Shown here: one piece after another, positions 63,423-64,000 of the stretch | Position numbering within the stretch: position 1 is the stretch's first letter | Layout: every line of letters starts with the position of its first letter | NCBI RefSeq assembly: GCF_016907355.1 | Contig: NZ_JAFBBW010000001.1 | Coordinates: 2,356,001-2,420,000 of the forward strand | Direction: 5' to 3' | DNA: 64,000 bases | Origin: Agromyces aurantiacus | Lineage (GTDB): Bacteria; Actinomycetota; Actinomycetes; Actinomycetales; Microbacteriaceae | Notes under the pieces: model-generated | Told to the model about the DNA's origin: nothing | Database searches by the model: none | Seen by the model: the letters and a program-made list of their open reading frames with translations, nothing else | Position numbers and translations under genes: made by a program

Positions 63423-64000
63423 CGATCGCCCTCGTCGCCGGCGGTCTCGGCGCCGGCCTCAGTGCCGGCATCGGCGTCGGTCCAGATGCCCGCCTCGCGC
63501 TCGCGCTCGAGCTCGGCTCTGGCCTCGGCCTTCGCGTCCATCCGGTCGTGGTACTCGTCGCGCCGCTGCACGCGCGTCGCGCGACGGTGGTCGTCGAGTC
63601 GGAAGTCGGTGCCGCGGGGTGCGGTCATGAGCTCGGCCGTCGAGGTGAGCGTGGGCTCCCAGTCGAACACGACGCCTGCACCCGGCCCGATCACCACGGT
63701 CGATCCGGCGACCGCGCCGGCGCGGACGAGCTCGTCCTCGACGCCGAGGCGCGCGAGGCGGTCGGCGAGGTAGCCGACGGCCTCGTCGTTCTGGAAGTCG
63801 GTCTGCGCGACCCAGCGCTCGGGCTTGGCGCCGAGGATGCGGTAGAGGGTGCCGTAGCTGCCACCCTCGGGGCGCACGACGAAGTCGGCCTCGTGCACCG
63901 GCTTCGGGCGCAGCACGATGCGCGGCGCCGCGGGCGCCTGCGCGGCGTCCTTCCGGGCGCGGTCGACGACCTCGCCGAGCGCGAACCCGAGCTGCCGCAG
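63419..64000 (-). CDS. obg: GTPase Obg, C-terminal part (truncated by the window edge)
   Basis: The 5' part is outside the window; 193 residues remain. They hold the end of the GTPase ([18 protein letters not shown]) and the actinobacterial OCT domain ([66 protein letters not shown]). An acidic tail of about 50 residues follows. Obg acts in 50S assembly and stress control. The order obg-proB-proA is usual in actinobacteria. Confidence 0.93.
   Translation of the reverse strand: MRQLGFALGEVVDRARKDAAQAPAAPRIVLRPKPVHEADFVVRPEGGSYGTLYRILGAKPERWVAQTDFQNDEAVGYLADRLARLGVEDELVRAGAVAGSTVVIGPGAGVVFDWEPTLTSTAELMTAPRGTDFRLDDHRRATRVQRRDEYHDRMDAKAEARAELEREREAGIWTDADAGTEAGAETAGDEGDR

Overview
The window is high-GC chromosomal DNA of an actinobacterium. 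Gene content (RbpA, PafB/PafC, Lnt beside RbpA, HelY, actinobacterial GlgA/GlgC, ImuA'-ImuB-DnaE2) and style point to Micrococcales, most likely Microbacteriaceae of the Agromyces type; the genus is an inference. About 64 genes are packed tightly on both strands, many with 4-nt start/stop overlaps. There are two tRNAs. I see no prophage, IS, integron, CRISPR or rRNA, and no gap without a gene exceeds about 240 bp. Both ends cut genes: an SPFH protein at the left and Obg at the right.

Layout. 1-1.6 kb: SPFH tail, glycerophosphodiesterase, rbpA. 1.6-11.6 kb (minus): lnt, helY, tatC, tatA, pafC, pafB, a lipoprotein FKBP, trmI and a HAD phosphatase. This is the mycobacterial pafB-pafC-tatA-tatC-helY order, but without any Pup-proteasome genes. 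11.7-15.1 kb: PAC2 protein, uppP, an M20 peptidase, tRNA-Leu. 15.2-21.1 kb: the imuA'-imuB-dnaE2 mutasome behind a LexA-box promoter. 21-30.6 kb: MFS transporters, DUF3097, a ferritin-CCC1 fusion, a divergent Lrp/trans-sulfuration pair, an SF2 helicase, an SGNH hydrolase. 30.6-37.4 kb: D,D-carboxypeptidase, SpoU methyltransferase, sirtuin, glycosyltransferase plus hydrolase, DnaQ-like exonuclease, rpmE2. 37.4-45 kb: an ABC ATPase, divergent glgA/glgC, serB, a secreted beta-propeller, fabG, a DUF3099/SURF1 operon. 45-50.3 kb: a frameshifted DUF1992 gene, an amphi-Trp protein, an unknown membrane protein, a methyltransferase, an ABC-F protein and an AlkZ-like protein. 50.4-58.5 kb: yceI, a GH3 lipoprotein, an MpaB-family protein coupled to an Lrp regulator, the branched-chain 2-oxoacid dehydrogenase E1a/E1b/E2 operon, two small genes and tRNA-Ala. 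58.6-64 kb (minus): rsfS, nadD and proA-proB-obg.

How it fits together. Two DNA-damage circuits can be read. A canonical LexA box lies between the -35 and -10 of the mutasome operon. The window also encodes PafB and PafC, which in actinobacteria form the LexA-independent damage activator. Four promoters here (SF2 helicase, DnaQ-like exonuclease, AlkZ-like protein, an unknown 71-aa protein) carry TGTC at exactly the spacing known for PafBC-type (RecA-NDp) promoters. A second pattern is a -10 like TANNNT placed 6-8 nt before a start codon, which predicts many leaderless mRNAs and helps decide start codons.
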